Assembly: GCF_038443385.1 (NCBI RefSeq)
Contig: NZ_CP151726.1
Coordinates: forward strand, 5,208,001-5,272,000
Length of the DNA: 64,000 nucleotides
Origin: Stieleria varia
GTDB taxonomy: Bacteria > Planctomycetota > Planctomycetia > Pirellulales > Pirellulaceae
Reading direction: 5' to 3'
Shown here: positions 17,678 through 26,012 of the stretch, in pieces
How positions within the stretch are numbered: the first letter of the stretch is position 1
Layout: every line of letters begins with the position of its first letter
Made by a program: the position numbers and the translations under genes
Notes under the pieces: generated by a model
Databases searched by the model: none
The model's input: the letters and a program-made list of their open reading frames with translations, nothing else
What the model was told of the DNA's origin: nothing

Positions 17678-20265
17678 TGAGCGAGCCGGTCGCAGCATTC
17701 TCGCTGCATTCCCCCTTGATCGTCACCACGATGATGCTTGCCAGCTGCGGCCTCGTCGTCGCTTGGATCTTGAGAACGTTTCAAATCCGGTCGCTTCGGC
17801 TTCGCTCTGTCTTGATCACTGGTGTATTGCTGCAGGGAGCAATGTTTGCACGCATTCCGATTCACCTCGGGCTTTGGGAATCCAACTCAGCGGGTCATGT
17901 GGACGTAGTATTGGATGAATCGAGTTTGCCGAGTTCCTCTTTGGGCGGCTTGCCAAACCAAGCGAGTTCGTTTGACGCGTGTGTCGGGGAAATGGCAAAT
18001 GGCGAAGCGGTCCGTTCAGCGGAGAATGGTTCCGCGTTAGGACTGCTGGGAAATGGCGACGTGGCGGTGCTGGGGCGATGGTTTGCTGCGATGGAGTGGC
18101 AGCGCATCACCACGGTGCTTTGGTTCGTTTGGGCGGTTGGCGTGCTGCTGCTGGTGACGCGAACGATTTTCACGTATCTGCGAATGCTGCATCACGTGCG
18201 CCGCTTGCCTCTCGCGGATCAGAAATGGCAGAGAGACTGGCGAACCGTACTACGGACACATGGAGTGGCATCTCGCGTCTGCCCGGTCCTGCAGTCAGAA
18301 TCCGTTGGTCCCATGTTGGTTCGCTTGCCCGATCAATACGCCCTCGTCATTCCTCGCGCGTTCTGGGAACGCTTGACCGACATCCAGCGGCAAGCCGTCA
18401 TGACGCACGAAGCGCAGCATTTGTCTCGGCGAGACGTGTGGCGACAGCTCGCCGCTCGATTCATTGCGACCATTCATTGGTTCAATCCTGTGGCGTGGTG
18501 GGCCGTCCGTCGACTCGATCAAACCGCAGAACTGGCATGCGACCGCGCGGTGGCACAACGGGGCAACGAATACTCTGCGGGATTTGCCGGCGCTCTGCTC
18601 ATGCTGGTTTCAGACATGCCGGCACAGAACGTTCACCAAGTAGCTTGCACGGCGATGGCCACGCCGCCGCTGACACGCCGCATCACCGATCTTCTCCACC
18701 CTTCAGGTCACAAGGACTCCGTTATGAAATCCCTAGCGTTGCTATTGCTGTCGGTTGTCGTCGTGATGGCCTCCTGCATTCAGTTCCGTCTCACTGCGGC
18801 CGACACCACCACACAAGATTCACGAGCCGAGGTTGGCTCCGGCGATGCATTGCCGGTGATCGACGACGCCGAATTGGCAGAATTGGTCACTCTGTTTCGC
18901 TCGCTGGACGACAGTGACGGAGCGTCCAAGCAACTCCTTGCGTTGACAGAATCGACGGGCGGAAAACTTGCGTTGAGTGGATACATCGATCAACTGCGTG
19001 GCGATGCAATGCGATCGATCAAGGATCGGGCGATCGAGGTGTATGGCGAGGCAATGTTTGAGAAGTCACCCGAGGGTCTACGTTTACGTGATCAAGGCAA
19101 GGCCGATAAATGGACCAATGCTGCCAGGCGTCTTGATGAAAGCGTACGCGGTATTCAGGCTGCTGCGTCCGAAACGGTCAAGCAACTTGATGACAGCAGC
19201 AATGCAGGCGTCTTGCTGAAAAGATTCCTTTCCGACAAAGAGGCCTCGATCGCTTTGTTGTTGTTCGAAATGGACTCTGGAGGCGATCCCGTAGCCGCGT
19301 TCATCAACAAAGCATTGACCAAGATCTTGGTGCAACGAGGTGACGGCCAATATCAGGTGATCGCGTCAGCGAAGGCGGAAGCGGAGAAAGAAGCGGCGAA
19401 GTTTGAGACGGCAGCATTGATTGCAAAACGTCTGAAGAAACAGCTTCCGATTTTCGCCGGCGAATTGGACATGACCGACGAAACCAGCAAACGCTTCGCC
19501 GACTATTTGAATAAACCTCTCATGTCCAACGTGATCGCCATCGAGCTGGCCAACAAGAACGGTGCCACTCCGGTCTCCGCCGTGGAGAAGCTCTTTGAGT
19601 CCCTCGAGTCGGCTTGCCAGGAAACCGCCAACGGACTGAGGCTTCGCGACGGTGAGGTGCGGGACAAAGTAGACGAGCTATGCATGATCGTTGATCGAGC
19701 CGAGACGCTGGTGCAACGCACGGGCGAACGACTGATCGAGATCGCCGACTCAATGGCCGATGACGAAGTGTCCCAGAGACTGGCCGCAGTGATGCGTCAA
19801 GACTTGCTGGCCACTCTGGTCGCCGCGGAGATCCCCTACAGCGACTCGATGGCTGGTGACGAACTGCGGACGCTGTTGACGCAGGTCTTGGAAAAGGGCG
19901 ACTCAGGAGGTTTGGTTGTGCGAAGCGATCGAGCCGACGAGCTGTCGGAGAAAATGTCTGAACTCTTGGAAACCTGTCGAAGCATTCGCCGCTATGCCGT
20001 CATGGTCGATGAACTGCTGGAGCAGATGGCAGATCAAGAATTGGTCGCAAAGATGGGCGATGTCGGTCGCTATTTGATCTTGGATGAAGTCCGCCGATAC
20101 GTCGAGTCGGCACGCCCCGATGCCGTTACGCTGGTCCGTGAACACTTGGTTCAAGATGATGGAAAGGGAACGCTGACGCTTCGCGATTCCAGCCGTGTGC
20201 TGATCGCACAACTGACACGTCAAGCCGACCGGCTGAATCAAGCGAGCCCGGCCGATGATTTCTAG
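17677..20265 (+). CDS. BlaR1-like M56 membrane metallopeptidase with large C-terminal domain
   Basis: The 862-residue protein has membrane segments near residues 16-32, 43-60 and 144-170, and the zinc-protease motif H-E-A-Q-H at about 248-252 (VMTHEAQHLSRRD). A downstream acidic residue lies in TAELACDRAVA. Another hydrophobic segment (about 350-367, SLALLLLSVVVVMASC) precedes a roughly 495-residue helical, Glu/Asp/Lys-rich domain that resembles no penicillin-binding sensor. In BlaR1 systems the protease domain lies in the cytoplasm and inactivates BlaI, while the C-terminal part outside senses ligand. Here the outer domain is long and coiled-coil-like, so the signal is unknown. The ATG overlaps the blaI stop, and the stop overlaps the next gene by 11 bases. 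Confidence 0.85.
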   Translation: MSEPVAAFSLHSPLIVTTMMLASCGLVVAWILRTFQIRSLRLRSVLITGVLLQGAMFARIPIHLGLWESNSAGHVDVVLDESSLPSSSLGGLPNQASSFDACVGEMANGEAVRSAENGSALGLLGNGDVAVLGRWFAAMEWQRITTVLWFVWAVGVLLLVTRTIFTYLRMLHHVRRLPLADQKWQRDWRTVLRTHGVASRVCPVLQSESVGPMLVRLPDQYALVIPRAFWERLTDIQRQAVMTHEAQHLSRRDVWRQLAARFIATIHWFNPVAWWAVRRLDQTAELACDRAVAQRGNEYSAGFAGALLMLVSDMPAQNVHQVACTAMATPPLTRRITDLLHPSGHKDSVMKSLALLLLSVVVVMASCIQFRLTAADTTTQDSRAEVGSGDALPVIDDAELAELVTLFRSLDDSDGASKQLLALTESTGGKLALSGYIDQLRGDAMRSIKDRAIEVYGEAMFEKSPEGLRLRDQGKADKWTNAARRLDESVRGIQAAASETVKQLDDSSNAGVLLKRFLSDKEASIALLLFEMDSGGDPVAAFINKALTKILVQRGDGQYQVIASAKAEAEKEAAKFETAALIAKRLKKQLPIFAGELDMTDETSKRFADYLNKPLMSNVIAIELANKNGATPVSAVEKLFESLESACQETANGLRLRDGEVRDKVDELCMIVDRAETLVQRTGERLIEIADSMADDEVSQRLAAVMRQDLLATLVAAEIPYSDSMAGDELRTLLTQVLEKGDSGGLVVRSDRADELSEKMSELLETCRSIRRYAVMVDELLEQMADQELVAKMGDVGRYLILDEVRRYVESARPDAVTLVREHLVQDDGKGTLTLRDSSRVLIAQLTRQADRLNQASPADDF

Positions 20266-21568
20266 CCTTCTAGCAACAGCGTTCCTGATCCTCATCGCGA
20301 CCTCCACTGCGTTTGCGCAACAGGCTCCGCTCTGCGACGACAACACCTTTGTGCGCCGGGCATCCCTCGATTTGATCGGACGGATCCCAACCGTCGACGA
20401 GCGAGAATCGTTTCTGAGCACAGGCGACCGGGCGGCGTTCGTGGACCAGTTGCTGGACCATCCCGAGCACGCACGTTTTTGGTCTCAACATTGGGCGACG
20501 TTGCTCGTGGGACGTTTCCCTATCCGAGAAACCGACCGTGAGCTACTGCGTGCTTGGATCGAGCAGTCGATTTTGGCAGACAAGCCGCTGGATCGCATGG
20601 CGTTTGAGTTGATCAGCGCGTCCGGCGTGTCCACCTTGGACGGCCCGACGAACTACATGATCGCCAACCGTGACGACCAAGTTCTGCGGCTGGGGCGTGT
20701 GTTCTTGGGAGTCCAGTTGGACTGTACCAAGTGTCATGATCATCCGACGCAGCGGTGGACGAACGCAGATTATGTTGCGATGGAACGTTTCTTTCGGCCG
20801 TTGCGATTTCGAGAAGTGTCTGGCGGGGTGGAGGTTTACGACGAAGGCAACCTGTCCAGCGACGCGGAGTTGCCGCAATTTCTAAGTGGACGCGAACCGC
20901 TCACATCGGCTTGGCGCCGCGAACTGGCGTTGATGGTCGTACAGAGCAAGCCCTTCAGCAGAGCGATGGTCCAACGTGCATGGCATTGGACAATGGGCGG
21001 CGGAATCAGTGGCGACGTGGATGCCGTCGATCGTGATTCGAATCCGATTGCTTTTGCGAGCTTGGAACAACTCTCTGAGCGTTTTCGCAGCAGCCGATTT
21101 GACTTGGACGAACTGCTCCGCGAAATCTGCTTGTCACCCGGCTATCAATCGCAAGTCGCTTTGGACGCGGCGAACGATTCGCCGTCAAGTGAATGGGAGC
21201 CTCAACGAGCGACCCGCATGCTGCTGCCCGAACAGTGGATCGCGTCGGTGGCGATCTTGACCAATGCGAACACCGCGAATTCGCGTCCGCCATCGGCCGC
21301 GGAGCTCTCCGAGCAAACGCGTGAGTTGCTGGGGCAGCCGCAAAGCACACTCGGCAGCGATCCCTTTGATCGGACGCCGACCAGTCAACAAACATTACGT
21401 GGTTTGAATCGCAGCGTGTCGTCCAGCTTCACGCAACTGGACAAGTTGTTTCTTGCGGCGTGGGGCCGTCCGCCGACCGACGCAGAACGAGAGTCATTGG
21501 GGACGTTGACGTCTGATCAATCCTTGTTTGTGATCATCCAAAGCAATCCTTTTTTGTTGAATCAGTAA
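20255..21568 (+). CDS. Secreted DUF1549/DUF1553 cytochrome-like protein
   Basis: The 437-residue protein has a signal peptide (LLATAFLILIATSTAFA-Q). The DUF1549 core starts at about residue 31 (RRASLDLIGRIPTVDERESF) and includes a CxxCH heme-binding motif, C-T-K-C-H (about 155-159). DUF1553-like elements follow (FSRAMVQRAWHWTMGGG, about 236-252). It lacks the N-terminal PSCyt1 domain of larger members such as the gene at 52411, so it is a short version. Planctomycete DUF1549/DUF1553 proteins are always paired with DUF1501 proteins and are thought to be envelope proteins, but their function is not established. The ATG lies inside the blaR1-like gene by 11 bases. The DUF1501 gene follows by 1 base. 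Confidence 0.85.
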   Translation: MISSLLATAFLILIATSTAFAQQAPLCDDNTFVRRASLDLIGRIPTVDERESFLSTGDRAAFVDQLLDHPEHARFWSQHWATLLVGRFPIRETDRELLRAWIEQSILADKPLDRMAFELISASGVSTLDGPTNYMIANRDDQVLRLGRVFLGVQLDCTKCHDHPTQRWTNADYVAMERFFRPLRFREVSGGVEVYDEGNLSSDAELPQFLSGREPLTSAWRRELALMVVQSKPFSRAMVQRAWHWTMGGGISGDVDAVDRDSNPIAFASLEQLSERFRSSRFDLDELLREICLSPGYQSQVALDAANDSPSSEWEPQRATRMLLPEQWIASVAILTNANTANSRPPSAAELSEQTRELLGQPQSTLGSDPFDRTPTSQQTLRGLNRSVSSSFTQLDKLFLAAWGRPPTDAERESLGTLTSDQSLFVIIQSNPFLLNQ

Positions 21569-21569
21569 C

Positions 21570-22790
21570 ATGAGACAGACCACACGCCGCGAGTGCTTGG
21601 CCGCAGCCGGATCGGTCGGACTTTGCGCCGCTTTTGGAAATCAGCTTGCCGCCGCCACGCCACGTCTCAGTCAGACAGCGCCCTTTCGACGATGCTTGGT
21701 CCTGTGGATGGAAGGGGGCCCGAGCCACATCGACACATTCATCCCCACCCGAGATGAACATGTTCAGACCGCTCTGGCGGACATGCCCTTTGCACCCGCG
21801 ATGCAAGCGTTTGTGGCGTACGCGAGCGACCTGTGTGTCGTGAAAAGTGTTGGTGGCAGAGAAGGAGAACACGTTCGAGCGTCATCGCTGCTGCACACCG
21901 GCTTTGCGCCCAGCCCTTCGTTCCCTAGGCCTTCGTTTGGATCGATGGTCTCGCATTCACGTATCGATGAAGGCCTGCCACGTTACGTGACCTTGGGCAA
22001 TCAGGCTTACGGCCCCGCGTTTCTGGGCGTGGAGAACGGTCCGTTTGTGATCAGTGATCCTGAACAAGCGATGCGTCAGATTCAGCGACTGGGCAAGCGA
22101 ACCGTAGAACTGGATGCACTGCAACGTTTCAACCAACTGCATCACTTGGGCGATTCACGGGCGATTCGTGATGCGTCCCAGCGGCGTGACGCCTCGGTCG
22201 ACTCGGTTCGGCGACTGTTGGCAACGGACTTTGGCGACGCCCTGGACACCACGCGGGCACCGTCTGATCAGCGCGCGGCGTATGGCCAAGACGAGTTTGG
22301 CAAACGGATGCTGGCTGCGCGACGACTGCTGGAGGTGGGTGTCCCGATCGTGGAAGTCCAACTGGGCGGGTGGGATTCGCATGTGGACAATCTGAGAACG
22401 GTAAATCGATTGTGCGGTCAACTGCTGCCACCTTGGATCGCGTTGATCGAAGACCTCAAGCGGACCGGACAATGGAGTGACACTTTGATCGTTTGGGTTG
22501 GAGAGTTTGGACGCACCCCCACCATCAACGGCCGAGCCGGACGAGATCACTACCCAGAAATCATTCCCGTCGTACTTGCCGGCGGCAATCTGGGCGGACA
22601 CGTCGTTGGTGCCACCGACAACCAAGCGGGCAGTCGCGTCGGGCCAAAACACACCGTCGCGGATCTGATGGCAACACTGCTCTTCCTGATGGGCTTGGAT
22701 ACTCAAACGGAATACACCACGAGCTTTGGAAGCCCCACATCGATGACAGATGGTGGAACACCCATCGATGAGATCGTGAAACTCGTCTAA
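21570..22790 (+). CDS. DUF1501 (sulfatase-like) secreted protein
   Basis: The 406-residue partner of the DUF1549 protein starts with a twin-arginine-like leader (T-T-R-R-E-C-L-A-A-A-G, hydrophobic to about residue 28). DUF1501 hallmarks are the early L-W-M-E-G-G-P-S-H-I-D-T-F segment, the central VPIVEVQLGGWDSHVDN segment and the late TLIVWVGEFGRTPTINGRAGRDHYP. The family resembles alkaline-phosphatase/sulfatase superfamily enzymes, with conserved Asp/His metal-site candidates in G-W-D-S-H and G-R-D-H. It is translationally close to the preceding gene and completes a blaI-blaR1-DUF1549-DUF1501 run. Activity is unknown. Confidence 0.88.
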   Translation: MRQTTRRECLAAAGSVGLCAAFGNQLAAATPRLSQTAPFRRCLVLWMEGGPSHIDTFIPTRDEHVQTALADMPFAPAMQAFVAYASDLCVVKSVGGREGEHVRASSLLHTGFAPSPSFPRPSFGSMVSHSRIDEGLPRYVTLGNQAYGPAFLGVENGPFVISDPEQAMRQIQRLGKRTVELDALQRFNQLHHLGDSRAIRDASQRRDASVDSVRRLLATDFGDALDTTRAPSDQRAAYGQDEFGKRMLAARRLLEVGVPIVEVQLGGWDSHVDNLRTVNRLCGQLLPPWIALIEDLKRTGQWSDTLIVWVGEFGRTPTINGRAGRDHYPEIIPVVLAGGNLGGHVVGATDNQAGSRVGPKHTVADLMATLLFLMGLDTQTEYTTSFGSPTSMTDGGTPIDEIVKLV

Positions 22791-22935
22791 AGACTGCCAA
22801 ACTTTGCAGAAATCGTTTGATCGATGCTGACATCGCCGCCTGACGTTTGATAACGAATCTGATTGCCGGGGAAGTCCACCCCCGTGTGTTTTTTACAGGC
22901 AAGCAATCTTATTCGTTATCACTCTGGCAACTCTC
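22791..22935. other. Short intergenic region
   Basis: 145 bases between the DUF1501 gene and the DUF481 gene. No terminator is visible, so read-through is possible. Confidence 0.35.
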
Positions 22936-24231
22936 ATGGCAGCAAATCGCCCCGGGTCCGGTTTCCGACGTTTCGTCGGCATCGGGATCATCTGGACCTT
23001 TTGGATCTCTCCGCTGGTTTGGAACGCAACTGCATGGACGCAAGACATGGCTCCATGGCAACTCGGCATGCCACAATTCAACCCCGACGCCACCGCTGCC
23101 AATACGTATACCTATAACGCAGCATTACCTGCGGCAAACACCGCTGCCAACACGAGCGCCAACACGAGCGCCAACATGAGCGCCAACATGAGCGGCGGTA
23201 CCCCGAGCTATCAACTGCCGGTGGATCCCGCTTCGGCCGCACTGGCCTCCGCCGAACTAGCCGCCACGGTCAACGGAAACGATGGTGTGTTTCAATTGCC
23301 TGGCTATCGGATGCAGGACGGCGACTCAGCGACAGATATCCAACTGGCGGCGCACGCGCAGCAACCAATGCTTGATGCGCCGACCACCGGAACTTATCCG
23401 ACACTGCCGATCGCTGATCCCGCGACATCGGACATTCCACCCGCAATCCCCGGGATGGACGAAACCTTGGGCTCGGCCATCGCACAAGACATCGCGAGCG
23501 AGATCCCGCCGCTGCAACAGGAAGTCGAATCGTGGTACATGTATCCTTGGCGATGGATGACCCAAGGATGGCAGAACCATGCCGAGTTGGGTTTGGACGG
23601 AAGCCGCGGAAATGCTCAAACGCTGGCGATTCAAACCGGTTTGGAGATGAAACGCAAAACGGATCTTTATACCTTGGGAATCGATATCGACTACCGATTC
23701 GCCAACACACGCAACCAAGTGACCAATCAAGAGCAGACGACCGAAGACAACGGGCGATTCAACTTGGACTACGACCGCTTGCTCAATGATTCGCCGTGGT
23801 CGGCGTTTGGCAAGTTCGGCATGGAGTTCGATCAGTTCAAAGCCTTTGACCTACGATTGAACTTGAACGCTGGTGTCGGATACCACTGGATCCGAAACGA
23901 TCGTACCACTCTGGTCACTCGCTTCGGTTCGGGTGCATCGAAGGAGATCGGTTCACCAGATGACGCTTGGAAACCGGAAGCTGTGTTTGGGTTGGAAAGC
24001 GAACACCAGCTCAACGCGTCCAACAAACTGAAAGCCAAGGTCGATTATTTCCCCGCCTGGGAAGACTTCAGCGACTACCGTTTGGTCACCGACCTGGGCT
24101 GGGAAATCCTGCTCAACGACTCAGAGAACTTGAGCCTGAAACTCGCTTTGACCGACCGCTACGACAGCACGCCGCAAGGTGCCAAGCCCAACGACGTGTA
24201 CTACTCCCTGTTGTTCCTGGTCAAATTCTGA
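22936..24231 (+). CDS. DUF481 outer-membrane-like protein with N-terminal Asn-Thr-rich repeats
   Basis: The 431-residue protein has an N-terminal hydrophobic segment (about 13-36, FVGIGIIWTFWISPLVWNATA) acting as signal. A disordered region follows with A-A-N-T/S-A-N-T/S-A-N-M repeats at about 68-85 (DNA 23134-23192), then a Pro/Ala-rich linker to about 190. From about 205 to the end is a DUF481-type beta-barrel: alternating strands such as LYTLGIDIDYRFANTRNQ, GKFGMEFDQFKAFDLRLNL and LVTDLGWEILLNDSENLSLKLALTDRYDS, ending in a terminal aromatic F. Such barrels are found in the outer membrane and are uncharacterised. The Asn/Thr repeats may tether or space the barrel. Confidence 0.8.
   Translation: MAANRPGSGFRRFVGIGIIWTFWISPLVWNATAWTQDMAPWQLGMPQFNPDATAANTYTYNAALPAANTAANTSANTSANMSANMSGGTPSYQLPVDPASAALASAELAATVNGNDGVFQLPGYRMQDGDSATDIQLAAHAQQPMLDAPTTGTYPTLPIADPATSDIPPAIPGMDETLGSAIAQDIASEIPPLQQEVESWYMYPWRWMTQGWQNHAELGLDGSRGNAQTLAIQTGLEMKRKTDLYTLGIDIDYRFANTRNQVTNQEQTTEDNGRFNLDYDRLLNDSPWSAFGKFGMEFDQFKAFDLRLNLNAGVGYHWIRNDRTTLVTRFGSGASKEIGSPDDAWKPEAVFGLESEHQLNASNKLKAKVDYFPAWEDFSDYRLVTDLGWEILLNDSENLSLKLALTDRYDSTPQGAKPNDVYYSLLFLVKF
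23134..23195 (+). repeat. Coding repeat encoding (S/A)-A-N-(T/M) units
   Basis: Short direct repeats of the type gccaacacgagc/gccaacatgagc run about five times inside the DUF481 gene, with almost identical DNA. This suggests slippage-prone copy number. Confidence 0.75.
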
Positions 24232-24869
24232 TCGCTGTTTTGTCACGTAGGCGAGTCTCTCGGGAAGTGCGGTAAATAAAAGTAGGATGGGCACTCTTGC
24301 CCGTCTGTGATCTCTCGGGCAAGAGTGCCCAAGCTACATGAGTTATTTTCCACACGTCCCGAAGGGACAGAAAAAAGTAGCCCAGGGCGGCGCTGCGTCG
24401 CCCTGGGCTTTCATGTTCGGCCCCTTTGGGGCGTGGCGACAATAAGTGGATTTAGCTAACCCCTCAGTCGCGGATGCGACGACAGCATACAGCCTGGGGC
24501 GCGAGCCCCAGGTGAACACCGCCCGACGCCGCCAACAAGCCGCGGAGCGGCGACAGATTGCATCCGGACCACCGCGTGCTGTGGGCTACACCAAACGTTC
24601 TATGCTGTCGCTGCTCCGCAGCTTCTGGGCGGACTCGCTTGCAGAAACATGGGGTTGGCACCCCATGCTGTATGCTGTCGCTGCTCCGCAGCTATCGGAG
24701 CTAACCCGGGGTGCGCTGGCTTCGCCGCGACCCCAGGCTATGTTGTTTAACCACTTCGTGGTCGGTTTGGAGAATAAGTGTCCACTCTCGTTACCAAAAT
24801 CACGCGAAGCGATGATTGCTAAGTGGATTTTGCGACACTTATTTTCCGCACGTTCCGAGAGAGACGCGA
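24232..24869. other. Mosaic of dispersed repeats between DUF481 and patatin genes
   Basis: About 640 bases without a supported gene. Hairpins: gggcactcttgcccg (24289-24303) with cgggcaagagtgccc (24316-24330), probably serving as a terminator, and gcccagggcg (24380-24389) with cgccctgggc (24399-24408). The rest is GC-rich, with repeated tatgctgtcgctgctccgca segments (24600-24619 and 24669-24688). A 189-codon frame at 24446-25015 is only translated repeats. Confidence 0.7.
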
Positions 24870-25895
24870 CTACGTGGGCGCGCAAACTCGCTGTGAGAAC
24901 TTTCGATGCGGTAGCTCGGCGAGGACACGCCGTCCCGCTCGGCGGCCTTCTTCGATCAGTCGCTCGGGATTTCGAAAATCGTACCAGTGGCGATGCCCCA
25001 CATCGGGACGGATGATCAGGTCGCCGTGTCGCAACGAGTGACGACGGTGCAGTTGCTCGCCGATCTCTTCCACCCGCATCATCACTTCTACTGCCGACTC
25101 ACAGGGGCCGGAGCGTTGCAGCCCGCTGCCCACATCCACTCCGATGACCAAGTCCGCGGGGTACGATTTCGCAATCGTCAACGGCAACGAATCCAACACT
25201 CCGATGTCGCACAACATCGCATCGCCCCATGCCACGGGCGGAAAGAAGCCGGGGATCGCGGTCGATGCCAAGATCGCTTTACGCAACGAACCAGTTTCCA
25301 AAACGATGCGATGCCCACTGACCAAGTCGGCGGCGACGATGCTGATCGGGATCGCCGTCTCTTGCAGATCGATGTCCGGTATCAATTGCTCGATCGCTTC
25401 GTCAAGGATGCCGCTGGTCATCAATGCCGGCCCACTGAGCAATCGACCGACATGCCGACCGGTGCGGATCAAGCGAACGATGCGAGTGTACCAATCGCTG
25501 TACCAGACGCTGGAGGGTGGTGTCGCGACGACACGACCCTTGCCTCGCGATCCGACCTGTGACGCAGAACCGAGCAGTTGATTGCATGAAGCGGAAAACA
25601 TCGGCGAGTCAAGGAGTTGCATCGCGGCGGCTTGCATACGGTAGATGTCTTGATGAACGGCATACAAGCCGCCCATCAGACCTCCGATGCTGACACCAAC
25701 GATACGCTCGGTTAGAACTCCTGACTCGCCGATCGCTTCCAGTGCACCCAAATGTGCTAATCCACGCGCACCGCCACCGCCCAAGGTGACGACAGCGCGA
25801 CATGGCCCTGGTTCTGGCGCAGCAGTCTTGCTGCTCGGCAGAGCAGGTAAATCAAGTAGTTTCATCGATCTCAATGCCTCCTGGTGCGTTGACAT
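24870..25895 (-). CDS. Patatin-like phospholipase
   Basis: The 341-residue patatin-fold hydrolase cleaves acyl chains from lipids. The oxyanion loop G-G-G-G-A-R-G (about 39-45), the nucleophile G-V-S-I-G (Ser about 69) and the aspartate of the Ser-Asp dyad in C-D-I-G-V-L (Asp about 234; D-G-A/G in most members, here D-I-G) are all present. No signal peptide is seen, so it is probably cytoplasmic or membrane-associated. The first Met or Met11 could start. The stop codon (TAG at 24870-24872) falls in a dispersed repeat, which also encodes the last few residues (RVCAPT). The neighbouring minus-strand fad genes make a lipid-breakdown role likely. Confidence 0.88.
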   Translation of the reverse strand: MSTHQEALRSMKLLDLPALPSSKTAAPEPGPCRAVVTLGGGGARGLAHLGALEAIGESGVLTERIVGVSIGGLMGGLYAVHQDIYRMQAAAMQLLDSPMFSASCNQLLGSASQVGSRGKGRVVATPPSSVWYSDWYTRIVRLIRTGRHVGRLLSGPALMTSGILDEAIEQLIPDIDLQETAIPISIVAADLVSGHRIVLETGSLRKAILASTAIPGFFPPVAWGDAMLCDIGVLDSLPLTIAKSYPADLVIGVDVGSGLQRSGPCESAVEVMMRVEEIGEQLHRRHSLRHGDLIIRPDVGHRHWYDFRNPERLIEEGRRAGRRVLAELPHRKFSQRVCAPT

Positions 25896-25904
25896 GTATC
25901 GTAA

Positions 25905-26012
25905 GTCAGGCTCGTGTACGTCAGGCTTTCTAGCCTGACTTGTTTGGGGTAGGTCAGGCTAGACAGCCTGACGTACGTGGGGTAAGTCAGGCTGGAAAGC
26001 CTGACGTACTTG
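25905..26012. repeat. REP-like palindromes (gtcaggct...agcctgac)
   Basis: Three hairpin units in a row around 25911-26007, such as gtcaggctttctagcctgac, gtcaggctagacagcctgac and gtcaggctggaaagcctgac. Related units lie at 38657-38689. The acyl-CoA dehydrogenase stop codon (TGA, 25987-25989) falls in the last unit. Confidence 0.85.

Noticed and set aside
24446-25015. 189-codon frame between DUF481 and patatin
   Set aside because: It is built from translated repeats and palindromes and runs over the end of the patatin gene in the opposite direction.
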